From Paenibacillus senegalensis JC66 (GTDB taxonomy: Bacteria > Bacillota > Bacilli > Paenibacillales > NBRC-103111): DNA of 56,648 nucleotides. Within the stretch, counting starts at the first letter, position 1. Each line of letters opens with the position of its first letter. The stretch spans positions 511,077 through 567,724 of the forward strand of contig NZ_HE610961.1 of the NCBI RefSeq assembly GCF_000285515.1. Reading direction: 5' to 3'. The notes under the pieces are model-generated. The model was not told the DNA's origin. It was given only the letters and a program-made list of their open reading frames with translations, and did no database searches. A program made the position numbers and the translations under genes. Below are positions 1 to 9,900 of this stretch, one piece after another.

Positions 1-6
1 ACCGGA

Positions 7-196
7 TTGAAGGGCGATTACCCAAGATTTGTATGACAAATCGTACAAATGCAGGGATTTGGAGTGCGATTACCCGAAATTTGTATGACAAATCGTACAA
101 AATGCATACAAATGCTGGGCTTTAAGCTATTAAGGAGCCGCAGCCAGTGTGTTTACATATTTCGTACACATGCATGTGATTGAAGTGCGATTACCC
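7..196. repeat. Short tandem-like direct repeats with internal palindrome
   Basis: Two nearly identical units of about 48 bases lie at 7-53 and 57-105. Each starts with TGAAGGGCGATTACCC or TGGAGTGCGATTACCC and continues with the inverted repeat ATTTGTA...TACAAAT followed by ATGCA. A third copy of the GCGATTACCC part is at 180-196, preceded at about 150-177 by a diverged copy of the palindrome part. No coding potential is apparent. The role is unknown; it could be an intergenic repeat family or regulator binding sites for a gene left of the window. Confidence 0.7.
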
Positions 197-245
197 AAAA
201 AAAGACTGGGCGGAAAACCTTACGTTTTCTCGCCCGGCCTTTTTA
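197..245 (-). terminator. Rho-independent terminator (bidirectional)
   Basis: Arms GGGCGGAAAAC (208-218) and GTTTTCTCGCCC (224-235) form a strong hairpin. It is followed on the minus strand by a T-run (197-203 read in reverse) and flanked on the plus strand by TTTTT (241-245). It lies 69 bases past the stop of the leftmost minus-strand gene, so it most likely ends that transcript. Confidence 0.85.
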
Positions 246-313
246 TTTTCGGGACTTATTGGACAGCCCCAACTCTTGCTTTAAGTTTAGGAATGATTGG
301 ACAGCTCCTCGCT

Positions 314-3300
314 TCAATCTCCGGCCCACTGCTCCAATAGCTGATTGGCCAAAAGCTCCAGGGTGTGCTTCGCCTCTTCCTCAATATGTCTTTGCATGGG
401 GGAATTGTTGAGATGCTTCAGAAAATCCTCCAAATGCTTGATGGCCTGAGGCATACGCCCTGCGGAGTGGTGATGCTCCACCTGGGAGAGCCTGTTGCTC
501 AACTGATTGGTGAGAGGTCCTCTAACCTCGCCGCCTGCTATAAAAGCCGCCAGCTGATCCTGCAAAGCCTCCAGGCCAATCTCAGCAGGAGCCGGTTCAT
601 GCGTGACCGCTACGCTTACCTCATTGGTTTTCATTTGATCTACATAAACTTCGATGGTCAGTGTGTTTTCGCCAGGAGTCAATTCAACAGCCCGGACGAA
701 ATCGCCATACTCATTAACAATGGCTGCTTCCCCGTTTACATAGACTTCGATTTCATTTCCCGGCCCTATCACTTCCACGCTGCCCTCATAGTTTATGACG
801 GATTCAGAGGTCAGCCTGCCGTCATAATCCCGCTGTCCGCGAAGCAGGGCTGCCCGTACCGGATCACCTGAATTGTAGACATGCGCAATCAGCTGCCGCA
901 AAGTTCGGGTACCGTCATAATCAATCGTTGAAATTACAAATCCGCCTTCAGGGATAGCACTGTTCGCGGGATGGCTTGAGCTCCAGGACCACTGGATAGC
1001 CTGCTGCTTGTTCACCACATTGCTAACCAGCCCGTTTGCTCCGACCACCGCTTCCACGGTATACCTGCCGGAAGTACCTGTGTTTTCCCCATAACTGTCC
1101 GAATAAATGATAATCGATCCTTTAGCAAGGCCTTGATTTACAAAATCCGCTTCGATGAATCCGTTCTCGATCAGCTTCTCATAATTCTCCACAGGCTGAT
1201 AAGAAGGAGGGAATCCTTGCAGCGACTCGGGGATGCTGATGCCCAACTGATACGTTTTCACATACTCGTAATCCTGGATAGCAGCTTTTTGCACTTCCCA
1301 GTTTAGGCGGGACAGATCAAACATTTTGATCCCATTGGAGAAACGGAAGGCGGCCTGGAAGGCTTCCCTTTGGTCCGCAGGCTCAGGAAGATTCGGCACC
1401 TGCATCCCTGCATATACCGGAAATTCCTCCATCGTCAGGACATTCAACAGCGTCAAGTAGCGCTTGATGGCCGCGGGATTATTCTGGTAAGTTCCGATGA
1501 CCATATAATCAAAAATGTCGGGATCGCCAAATGCCGTCTCCTGATAGCGGTATTCCGGATTGCGGTATAGTTCGCCGAGCGGCAGACCCAGCCTTTCATC
1601 GTAGTCAAAATTGGGACTTGCCCAGTTTTGCCCGCTTTGATAGTAGTTCTCATACCATGAGCCTAGAGAAATAGCCAGCGGAATATCGGTCCCCTGCTCC
1701 TGGTTCACCCGGTCTACGAGATCACGGGTTTTCTGCATAAAAGCTTTGGATACTGACGAACGGAAAGCAAGCCAGTCATAGTAAAGGGGACCCGGCACCG
1801 TCTCTGTAAATTCTCCTGCACTGTTATAACGATGCTCGAACACATCCTCCGGCCAGCGAACCAGCGACTTATTGCGCTCAGCCAAGAAATCCTCGAACTT
1901 CGCTTTCGATTCCGGGCTAAAATCTGCATGCATCGTATCATAGCGTGCACGGTCCAAAATAATGGCGTCCACGTCATAATTTCTCATCACTTCTTCAAAA
2001 TGCTTCAGCTGATATTCCTGCACAGCTTCATTTGCCGGATTCAGGAAATGAATGACTTTATTTTTATAAAGACTATCGCTAAATCTCCGAATTTCCCCTC
2101 CATCATCCACACTATAGATCCACTCTTCATATTCATGCAGCTGCTCGGGGGTTAAGGCGGTGCTCAGCAGCTGATAGGGCTGGGTGACTGAGTAGGAAAC
2201 CGTACCGCCTCCGTAAACATTAAATACAGCCGCAATTTTAAGATCGAGCTCACGGGCTACCTCGATAAAAGCCTGGAGCTGGTCAAAGTCGGCGGGCACC
2301 CCCTGCTTGCTCGGCTCCTGAATTTGGCTAATGTGTGGGGTTTGCGATAGTTCATTGTGCAAATAGGTAACAAAGCCCTCATGACCTTTGGCCGGATATT
2401 GGACTCCGGTTACGCCGGCATCCTTGGCCTGCAGCAGCATTCTGCGAATGCTTTCCTTATTCGGATAGTTTTTGGCATTCGTCGACTGCTCAATCCACAG
2501 CCAAACTTCGTGCTCGTCATGCACACCCATATAGCGGTAAACCGTGACGTACTGGGTGTCTTCCAAGCGGTCATCCCGGAACACCTCTATCGAAACATAG
2601 TTCGTTTTAGGTTCCAGAGAAACCTGGGAGCTAAAGGCCCCGTCCGGTGTCAAAGCGACTTCTGTTCCATTTACTGCGATATGGTAGTTATTATCCGGGT
2701 TATAGTTCATCAGTCTGCCGGAAATTTCCGTTTGCGACTCGTCCTTTGTCACACTGAACCTGTCAGGCTGATTCAAGGAAACGTAAGAAGGTCTGGCTAT
2801 CTCCTCGGTTAAGGCCTTGAACTGCTCCAGGGTTACCTCATTTCCATTGATATACAGGGTAACCGGGTCACCGACTTGAAAATTTTCCAGCAAAAATTGT
2901 CTATAGCCAAGCGCATAGCTGTCGTCCTGAGCTAGCAGAACAAAGCCGTCCGGCAAAATGTCAATATTCGGCGATTCGTTCCACTGTCTGGACTGATTTG
3001 TTACTAATGTAACCTCAAAATCCTCATTAACCTGAACCGCTACATTATAACGGTTTTCATTGCCTGTACGGCTGCCGTAGCGTTCAGTATAAACGCCTAC
3101 AAAATAGCCGTGAGGCGGTGTATCCACAAAGTTAATGGAGCGCCGCATACCATTGGCGGCTTCCACTTCAACGTGCAAGTCTCCTTCCCCAAGAGGTTCA
3201 TTGGCCAAAACCGGGTCTGCAAACATGGAGTCGGTCAGAAAGGGCTCTTCGTCCAGCCCCGACGCGCCGGACAGAGCCCCGCTGGAGCCCGCCGCTTCGC

Positions 3301-3442
3301 CAAGCGTCTCCTGCTGCGAGTAAAGCGGTACCGAGGCTGCGTAACCTCGATCAGCTTGAATCCAACCTGTACTAACAAATAACACAACAGCGACCATGCA
3401 AACTAGCGTAAACAGAGACACACACGATTTGAAGCGTTTCAA
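314..3442 (-). CDS. Secreted GH10-like (YngK/DUF187-type) glycoside hydrolase with C-terminal FIMAH domain
   Basis: About 1042 aa. I start it at the TTG at 3442 because GGAGG sits 7 bases upstream; longer starts (ATG 3448, TTG 3481) have poor spacing. The N-terminus is a signal peptide (basic, then a hydrophobic stretch, cleavage near the AD/AA residues). Residues about 90-310 are beta-rich, Ig-like. Residues about 312-747 resemble the glycosyl-hydrolase-like 10 family: VWLWIEQS, then GVTGVQYPAKGHEG, then NYDVDAIILDRARYD, the pattern of a TIM barrel acting on glycans. An Ig-like domain follows. The last 80 residues (ending LTNQLSNRLSQ...HLEDFLKHLNN...EEAKHTLELLA) match the FIMAH helical domain of Paenibacillus exoenzymes. 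Substrate unknown. A cre-like site lies just upstream and a terminator downstream, so it appears to be a single-gene unit. Confidence 0.8.
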   Translation of the reverse strand: MKRFKSCVSLFTLVCMVAVVLFVSTGWIQADRGYAASVPLYSQQETLGEAAGSSGALSGASGLDEEPFLTDSMFADPVLANEPLGEGDLHVEVEAANGMRRSINFVDTPPHGYFVGVYTERYGSRTGNENRYNVAVQVNEDFEVTLVTNQSRQWNESPNIDILPDGFVLLAQDDSYALGYRQFLLENFQVGDPVTLYINGNEVTLEQFKALTEEIARPSYVSLNQPDRFSVTKDESQTEISGRLMNYNPDNNYHIAVNGTEVALTPDGAFSSQVSLEPKTNYVSIEVFRDDRLEDTQYVTVYRYMGVHDEHEVWLWIEQSTNAKNYPNKESIRRMLLQAKDAGVTGVQYPAKGHEGFVTYLHNELSQTPHISQIQEPSKQGVPADFDQLQAFIEVARELDLKIAAVFNVYGGGTVSYSVTQPYQLLSTALTPEQLHEYEEWIYSVDDGGEIRRFSDSLYKNKVIHFLNPANEAVQEYQLKHFEEVMRNYDVDAIILDRARYDTMHADFSPESKAKFEDFLAERNKSLVRWPEDVFEHRYNSAGEFTETVPGPLYYDWLAFRSSVSKAFMQKTRDLVDRVNQEQGTDIPLAISLGSWYENYYQSGQNWASPNFDYDERLGLPLGELYRNPEYRYQETAFGDPDIFDYMVIGTYQNNPAAIKRYLTLLNVLTMEEFPVYAGMQVPNLPEPADQREAFQAAFRFSNGIKMFDLSRLNWEVQKAAIQDYEYVKTYQLGISIPESLQGFPPSYQPVENYEKLIENGFIEADFVNQGLAKGSIIIYSDSYGENTGTSGRYTVEAVVGANGLVSNVVNKQQAIQWSWSSSHPANSAIPEGGFVISTIDYDGTRTLRQLIAHVYNSGDPVRAALLRGQRDYDGRLTSESVINYEGSVEVIGPGNEIEVYVNGEAAIVNEYGDFVRAVELTPGENTLTIEVYVDQMKTNEVSVAVTHEPAPAEIGLEALQDQLAAFIAGGEVRGPLTNQLSNRLSQVEHHHSAGRMPQAIKHLEDFLKHLNNSPMQRHIEEEAKHTLELLANQLLEQWAGD

Positions 3443-3482
3443 TATCATCCCTCCGTTACTAGATTTTGGGCTACGCCTCAAT

Positions 3483-3496
3483 TGTAACCGCTTCCT
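3483..3496 (-). promoter_or_regulatory. cre-like catabolite repression site
   Basis: Read on the minus strand the site is AGGAAGCGGTTACA, which fits the CcpA consensus TGNAARCGNWWWCA at every position except the first. It lies about 41 bases upstream of the chosen TTG start of the GH10-like gene, where bound CcpA could block transcription. One mismatch is common in real sites, but single matches also arise by chance. Confidence 0.45.
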
Positions 3497-3651
3497 TTTG
3501 GATAAACTATCGAACTTTTATTACCGTTTTTGGTACTTTCATGACCATTTGTTTACAAGCTCCTAGAGGGAATTAGGTTTACTTTATAAATTGTTTTTCT
3601 TTTAATAGTATACTTTAGTTTTATTTTGTATATATTTTAATGATTATTATA

Positions 3652-3681
3652 TTGTAATGACCGATATAAAGATGTTATATT
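3652..3681 (+). promoter_or_regulatory. Candidate sigma-A promoter for the sialidase-fold gene
   Basis: TTGTAA (3652-3657), an 18-base spacer and TATATT (3676-3681) lie about 40 bases before the ATG at 3722. The surrounding 3560-3700 region is very AT-rich, so other -10-like hexamers exist and the assignment is tentative. The rest of the 3443-3721 intergenic stretch shows nothing else I can name. Confidence 0.4.
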
Positions 3682-3721
3682 TTAGTAGGTATATTATTTT
3701 CCTAAAAGGAGGCCGCTAACT

Positions 3722-4801
3722 ATGGGAACGCTGCATAAGGTGAGGGATCTGGTTATTTACCGCGACGGGGGATACAACGCCTTTCCTATCGCCGTTACGA
3801 CGGAGGATGAGCGTATTCTCGTTGCTTTCCGCCAGGCTCCGAACCGGATCGTTCAGATGGGCAACATCACTCACGTTGATCCCTCCGCCCGGGCTGTATA
3901 CGTCAGCTCCCGCGACCATGGAGTCAGCTGGGATGAACAGCCCACCATAATTTATGACGATTTCTTGGTCGGTGTCCATGAGCCGTGTCTTGCCCGTCTA
4001 CAGGATGGCACGCTTTATGGCCTGTTTTATGCCTGGAAGGTGTTCGACAGAGAAGATATGGCCGAGAACCCGGATACGGACCACAAGCTCTTTGACCGCT
4101 GGCTTTGTCGTTTGGATCGCATGTATTCGATTCGGTCAACCAATGGCGGCAGCGATTGGGAGGCACCGCAGCCTGCAGCCAATGTCGGTCAGGCAGTCAG
4201 AGGTGTTCCTGTACAGCTTAAAGACGGCTCTCTCCTAGTAAGTACATATGGCGAAGCGGACAACCGGGGAAGGGTTATCATTAGCAAGTCTGAAGATCTC
4301 GGTGCATCCTGGACACGAGTTGCCCAGCTGGAGAACGAGAATTACCATTTCTACGAGCCGTTTCTTTATGTCACCCCGTCCGGAAAAATCGTCGCTCTTT
4401 TGCGTTCCAACAGCTTGCACGGTCCCGATGCGAGCGGCCGCTCCCACCCGCTGTTTACGAGCGAATCGCTGGACGGAGGCCTGTCATGGAGTGATCCGGT
4501 CATGCGGAGGGTTTTCTCACCAAGCCCTTTTCATGCCTTGCGCTTGCAGAGTGGCAAAGTACTCATTAATTACGGGTACCGGTACCAGCCTGCCGGTGTC
4601 CGTGCGTTTTTGCTCGACAGCGAATGCGAAGGATGGGATGATATTGAAGAAATCGTTCTGAGGGATGACGGCATAGCCGGCGATCTCGGCTATACCAGTG
4701 CCGTTCAACTGGCAAACGGTGACATTCTGATAGCCTACTATTTTTACGATGAGCCGCTTGGAGACCGCTATATAGCCGGCACTATATGCAGGGAAGCTTA
4801 A
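3722..4801 (+). CDS. Sialidase-fold (BNR/Asp-box) family protein
   Basis: 359 aa with AAAGGAGG at 3705-3712, nine bases before the ATG. Four Asp-box motifs (S-x-D/N-x-G-x-x-W) are visible: SRDHGVSW (63-70), STNGGSDW (139-146), SEDLGASW (190-197) and SLDGGLSW (249-256). They mark the blades of a six-bladed beta-propeller as in exo-sialidases and related glycosidases. An FRQAP segment near residue 37 recalls, but is not, the sialidase FRIP motif. There is no signal peptide, so the protein is probably cytoplasmic and would act on imported oligosaccharides. True sialidase activity is not shown. The gene converges with the 22-kb operon at a shared terminator. Confidence 0.75.
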   Translation: MGTLHKVRDLVIYRDGGYNAFPIAVTTEDERILVAFRQAPNRIVQMGNITHVDPSARAVYVSSRDHGVSWDEQPTIIYDDFLVGVHEPCLARLQDGTLYGLFYAWKVFDREDMAENPDTDHKLFDRWLCRLDRMYSIRSTNGGSDWEAPQPAANVGQAVRGVPVQLKDGSLLVSTYGEADNRGRVIISKSEDLGASWTRVAQLENENYHFYEPFLYVTPSGKIVALLRSNSLHGPDASGRSHPLFTSESLDGGLSWSDPVMRRVFSPSPFHALRLQSGKVLINYGYRYQPAGVRAFLLDSECEGWDDIEEIVLRDDGIAGDLGYTSAVQLANGDILIAYYFYDEPLGDRYIAGTICREA

Positions 4802-4865
4802 TTGTTCGCTTCGCTTACCCGCGGACTATCCGTTCTTGCTCCGCTGCCAGCCTGCCCGCGCAACC

Positions 4866-4907
4866 AAAAAACCCGGTATCCTGAAGAACCAGGAAAACCG
4901 GGTTTTT
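4866..4907. terminator. Bidirectional rho-independent terminator
   Basis: AAACCCGGT-A-TCCTG and CAGGA-AA-ACCGGGTTT pair around the loop AAGAAC. T-runs occur on both strands (4903-4907 on plus; the A-run 4866-4871 gives Ts on minus). It ends the sialidase-fold gene on the plus strand and the long operon on the minus strand. Confidence 0.88.
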
Positions 4908-4954
4908 GCTTGCGTTCCTTCGACTCTACTTATTTCCATTATTTTGTCGTTCTC

Positions 4955-6910
4955 TCAGTCTGTGATTTGAATCCAGTCAATTAACATAATACCGGTGGTG
5001 CCGAACGGATCAAAGCGGAATCGGCGGATTGTCCCTGTCCAATTGCTGTTAGCAGCCATGTCAACTGCATATTCCTTGTAATCTGCGTCGTTGGCTGAAA
5101 TGGTGAATGCAATGGATTTAACTGCGTTCCACGCCGGGTCGGCATCGGTTATAAAGAAAAATCGGGCCACTTTATCGCTCGTGCTGTTTTTCAAACGAAT
5201 CCGGATGTAACGGAACCGGGACGGATCGATAACAGACAGCAGATCCGGTGACCAGACATAAGGGTCATTACCCGTAGACGTTAGCACCAGTGCGCCGCCT
5301 GTTACGACACCTGTCACCTGGTGCTGGAAGGACCACCCTTCCAAATTCCCGGCTTGCTCAAATTCCCATTGCTTGACCTTCACACGAACGGGTGTAGTAA
5401 AGGTGTGATCCGAACTTACTGTTTCATGACCGCCCGCCTCCCTTGTTCGCACCCGGTAATGATACGTCTGACCAGACTGCAAGCCTGACAAATAAACCTG
5501 ATGGGTACACGATAGATTGATATTGTCGGGGGAATGAAAGCCATAAGCGAAGTCAGGCCCATATTCCACTCGAGCTGTGGCAGCTGTGTCGGTATTAAAG
5601 CTCACCACCGCGAAGTAACCGCAAGGTGCTTCGGCTTCCACATTACTGATCACGGGCGCCGAGCCGGCTTCCGATCTAATGCGGAACCAGTCTATATCGA
5701 AGCTGGAGAAGCTCGATGCGATTGTCGGATTAATCGACAGCTTGATAGATTGAATGAGCCCGGTCCAGGAAGCCACTCCCGACATATCGCACGTATATGT
5801 CGCGAATTGCCCGTCATTGGCTATAGGAATAGTAACCGAGTTGCTGAATACCCCTCCATGAAGCTCCTGTTTCCCGGATCGCTGCCACGATATCGTAAGC
5901 GATGTGGCACCCGTTGCATTACTCAACCGAATCTGTACCAGGTTACGGGAAGCTGGAATCGTTACTGGCGGCGAGACTAACACGAAAGACGTTCCCACAG
6001 GAGGGTTCATGGACCAGATGCCGTTATGGGGGCCGCTGCCATCGGCATGCGAACTGAGTGACCACCCTTCCCTGTCCCCGGCAAAATCGAAATTCCAGCT
6101 TGAAGCTGTACGCACATTATAATGGTATGCCGTAGCGCGCACATCTTCGGCTGTGCCGATAATTAGATAGTATTCATACTGGTAGACCGAGCCCGGGGCC
6201 AGAGCGAATCGGTACAACGGGGCGGAATAAGCGGTCCGGTCACCGTATTCTCCCGTACTGCCTGCCCCTACGTACATATAGTTGGTGCTGTAATATACAT
6301 TTGGCGTATACCAGCCCAAGCCGATGCCCCCGGCATCAAGATGAGTGCCCCAGCCTTCCGACTGATAGTGCAGCTCATTCGGATACCCGGGAGTGTTCGT
6401 CGTTATCCCCCCAGATGCAAAAGGATCCGTCCCGGAGTAACGTGTAAACCGGTCTAACGAGGAGGGGGTAAAAATCGCGGGCAGTTCCTGATCCCGGATT
6501 AAGCCCATGGAACTTTCGTTATGGCTGAAGCGGGCTGTTACCTTAACCGTATTATCCTTCAAGCGGTACCAGTTCTCCATAATGCAAGCTGTTGCATCAT
6601 TTTGGAGACACCAATCGAGCGGACGGCTCTTCACATAGATTAATTCGCCCGTATTATAATGCTCTATAATTCCGCTCGGATTGTTGTACATGTCACCGCC
6701 CTGCACAGGGTTTAATCCCCAGCCGCAGTTCACGTATTGCCCTGCCCCGTAATATGATTGCTGCACCAGCCTCCCTGCATCATACCGGTTAATCAGATTA
6801 GTACCGGAGCCCGACACGGACAAATAAACAATCGCTCCGCCCCAGGTTGTATCTACACCCAGCTTTAAGGTTCCGTTGTCCAGGTAAGTCAAGGAATGAT
6901 TAGCACTCAC
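4955..6910 (-). CDS. Multimodular beta-rich protein: lectin-like N-terminal domain, two carbohydrate-binding-like modules, FN3
   Basis: 651 aa, GTG start at 6910 with GGGGAGG six bases upstream, 14 bases after the preceding gene's stop. Residues 5-260 form a beta-rich domain with WGGAI, NLINRYDAGR and GWGLNPVQGGDMYNN segments, a pattern I have seen in carbohydrate-active proteins but cannot assign to a family. Two modules of about 140 residues (271-412 and 513-650) begin W-x-F...EGW and end DIDWFRI or LIDWIQI. They resemble three modules in the neighbouring 1398-aa protein. An FN3 domain lies between them (417-507). No signal peptide is evident, which is odd for such an architecture: export may use another route, or the protein may act inside the cell. 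Last gene of the operon. Confidence 0.7.
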   Translation of the reverse strand: MSANHSLTYLDNGTLKLGVDTTWGGAIVYLSVSGSGTNLINRYDAGRLVQQSYYGAGQYVNCGWGLNPVQGGDMYNNPSGIIEHYNTGELIYVKSRPLDWCLQNDATACIMENWYRLKDNTVKVTARFSHNESSMGLIRDQELPAIFTPSSLDRFTRYSGTDPFASGGITTNTPGYPNELHYQSEGWGTHLDAGGIGLGWYTPNVYYSTNYMYVGAGSTGEYGDRTAYSAPLYRFALAPGSVYQYEYYLIIGTAEDVRATAYHYNVRTASSWNFDFAGDREGWSLSSHADGSGPHNGIWSMNPPVGTSFVLVSPPVTIPASRNLVQIRLSNATGATSLTISWQRSGKQELHGGVFSNSVTIPIANDGQFATYTCDMSGVASWTGLIQSIKLSINPTIASSFSSFDIDWFRIRSEAGSAPVISNVEAEAPCGYFAVVSFNTDTAATARVEYGPDFAYGFHSPDNINLSCTHQVYLSGLQSGQTYHYRVRTREAGGHETVSSDHTFTTPVRVKVKQWEFEQAGNLEGWSFQHQVTGVVTGGALVLTSTGNDPYVWSPDLLSVIDPSRFRYIRIRLKNSTSDKVARFFFITDADPAWNAVKSIAFTISANDADYKEYAVDMAANSNWTGTIRRFRFDPFGTTGIMLIDWIQITD

Positions 6911-6924
6911 AGCAAGCCTCCCCT

Positions 6925-9900
6925 TTATTCCATTTCCTCCGTGATATCCCCGGCAATACGAATGTAGTCAATCGAAATAATACCCGGTGCCGAAGCAGGG
7001 TCCAGACGAATTCCCCGGATAGTGCCCTGCCAGAGGGGGTTAGCCCCCATGTCGATGATGTATTCCTGATACTCCTCATCATTACCGCTGGTGGCAAACG
7101 GCACAGATTTCGCGCTATTCCACACCGGATCTTCATTCGTAATAAAGAAAATATCCCCGGATGGGCTGGATGTTTCATTTTTTAGGCGCAATTTCACATG
7201 CCGGTAGACCTGCGGATCGCTGATGGCCAGCTGATCAGGCGACAAAATATAAGGATCGGTGCCAGTAGAGATCAGACGAAGAATCCCATCGCCCACTGAG
7301 CCTGAAACCTGATTTTGCATACGCCAGCCCTCGAGATCTGAATCCGCTGCAAATTCCCAGGCTCGGATGTACTCAGGTCTAATCCCTGTAATGCCCTCGG
7401 CCAAATTGGACATCCCGGATACATTCGCCTTGGCGTCCACAGCCTTCAGAGCAAAATAATAAGTGGTATTCTCACCTAGTCCCGTCACGGTAAAGCTCTC
7501 CGGCAGCCCGCCTTTCTTGGGCCCCGGCACACGATGAAACTGTGTGGCCTCCGCCCATGTGCTCTCGGTGAAAGGAGTAGTGGAATAGCGGATGTCATAA
7601 TAGGCCGCTTTGCCGCTCATTCCGTCATCCCCCGGTGCCGTCCAGGACAGCACCGCCGATGTCGGAGTTGTCGCTGTCACAATCAGATCCGCAACCGTTG
7701 CCGGCGGAATCGAATCACTGGATGGCTGCCTGGTCACCCGGATATAATCGATATCGATTCCATCCTCTCCTGGCGGAATGTACAGCCGCATCTGGTCAAT
7801 CAAACTCCGCCATTTGCGCTGGCTTCCCATATCGAGCGTATATTCGGCAAATGCCCCGGCGTTTGGCAGCGGAGAAAACGTTATCGCTTTATCTTCACTC
7901 CACGTACGGTCAGAACGGGTCGTATAATACAGCTTCATATCAGGCGATGCGGTGTTGTTGCGCAAGTTAATCTTCACGTACTTGTACAGTGCAGCCTGCA
8001 TCCCTAGCCGCTCTCCAGACTCAATATACCCGCTGCCATCCGCAGAGGCAGCCTCAAGAGCTCCATTGGAAACCGTAATCACAGCACCGTTATGCGCTGT
8101 CCAGCCTTCGGTATCCCCGGTTTGCTTGAACTCCCAGTTGCGCTCGGGGAATGCACCCCGGGTTTTAGCCGCGACGCGGTATCGCTGCTCACTGCCATCC
8201 GTTTCATCCACATATGAAAATCCGTATTTTCCGTTGCGGTCCACATATACCCGGTAACCGTCATATCCTTTCACGGACGGATCGTAAAGCTCCCACTGCC
8301 CCCGATTGAGCTTATAAATCTCGGGTGGTTCGTAGCTGCTGAAGCCTTCAACCGCGAATGAAACATGGTTTTTGCCTCCGGAAATTGTAAATTCTGCGGC
8401 TTCCTGGACCGCCTGAACGGTTGGAACAAACGAGTCTGCCGTCACCTGTCCGGTATGGGCAGTTGCGCTCAACGGATTCAGGCCGTAATCAGAACGTAAA
8501 GCTTGCAGTGTCTGATCATTGTCCGACTCGTAGCTCCCCCAGGGAAGCAGAATAAGCTCCAGCTCAATCCGGTCTCCCGGCTCAAATGTAATTTGCGGGC
8601 GGTTTAAAGTCATACTCGCCGTATTGGTCGTGGCTGGGCCGCTTCCCTGATGACTCGTCACTACCGCCAGACCATCTTGATATGGCTGGCCCCCTGCGGT
8701 AATGTCGGCTCTTTGAACGAGAACGCCGACATTCGTACCTCCCCCAGGGTTATTCGTACGGTCGAAGTCATACAGCGTCCAGTAAGGCTTGGCTTCACCT
8801 AATACCACCTTGCCGGGCTCAGTGCCCACCAGCAGCGGCTGAGTCGCAGGAGTGTTATTTTCGTCCAAATAACCCAGCTTGCGAAAGGTCTGGTTCCGGC
8901 TCTCGGTTTTGAAAAGGCTGAGGTTGTTCTTGGTATCGCTTATGTGCAGTGTATCCCGAAATACGATTTCTACAGAGACAAACGTCCGGTTCTCATCGGT
9001 TTGCGGCATTTCTACGGAGCGCACCGTCACATCCGCCTTCCCGTCATCCGTGACGAAGTCTAACGTAATGTCCGAATGCGTTGGACCGACACTGTCGATT
9101 TTAGCGTTAGTATTTTCCATTAATGAGAAATTTCCGTCGCTATCCCGGTATTCGAACAAATAATTTTTACCCACCGCATCAAATTGAGGCTGGTTGCTCC
9201 ACATATAACCGCTGCGTGTACGGAAATCGGGGAGAATCCATCCAGTACGCCCATTGACGAAAAAGGGCACCCAGCAATTGGTTTCTGTGACCCCGGTCGA
9301 TAAATGATAGTACGGCCGGGTGAAGCGGACCGAAGAAATTTGCTTTAAAGGGAATTTGCCCCAATTCTGATAAAGGTGCAGCGACGTAAACTCCAGCGTC
9401 TGCTCAGGTGCCAGTTCCAGCGGGAAATAGCTTTCAGAGAACGCAATATCCCCGGGGTAGTAAAAGGCATCTTCATTTTCCCCTTGAAAGTTTTTCGCTA
9501 CCTCCACCGGCAGCGGCAGCAATACATCATTCTCATTCAGCACTACGCCCGCCTCTAAAGCACCTGAGGCGGCCTTCGTCCGAATCTGTACAAATATCCG
9601 CCGCGGTGCTTCATCATTTGCTATTCGAATTTTGGCTGCCGGCTGCTTATGCGGCTGCAAATAAAACGCTTCGTTAAAATCAGAATGATCGACCGTAAAC
9701 TCATAAAAGCCCCGATACGGGTCATAGCCCGCAAATCCGGTTACGGCATCGGCATTCAGCACCTGGATGTTATCCGCCCTTAACGGGTTTCTCTCCAGTT
9801 CAGCCTCTGCAGCTATACGCCCCGGCTGCCCTTGCGCATCATTGTACAGCCTATGGCCAAAACGAATCTTCTCTCCGGCCCCCCATTCGCCGTCGCCGAT

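Noticed and set aside
149-340. 63-codon plus-strand open frame at the left edge
   Set aside because: It crosses the terminator hairpin at 197-245 and the end of the opposite-strand gene.
3722-4801. Calling the propeller protein a true sialidase
   Set aside because: Asp-boxes define the fold only; the arginine triad and FRIP motif of genuine sialidases could not be confirmed by eye, so only the fold is called.
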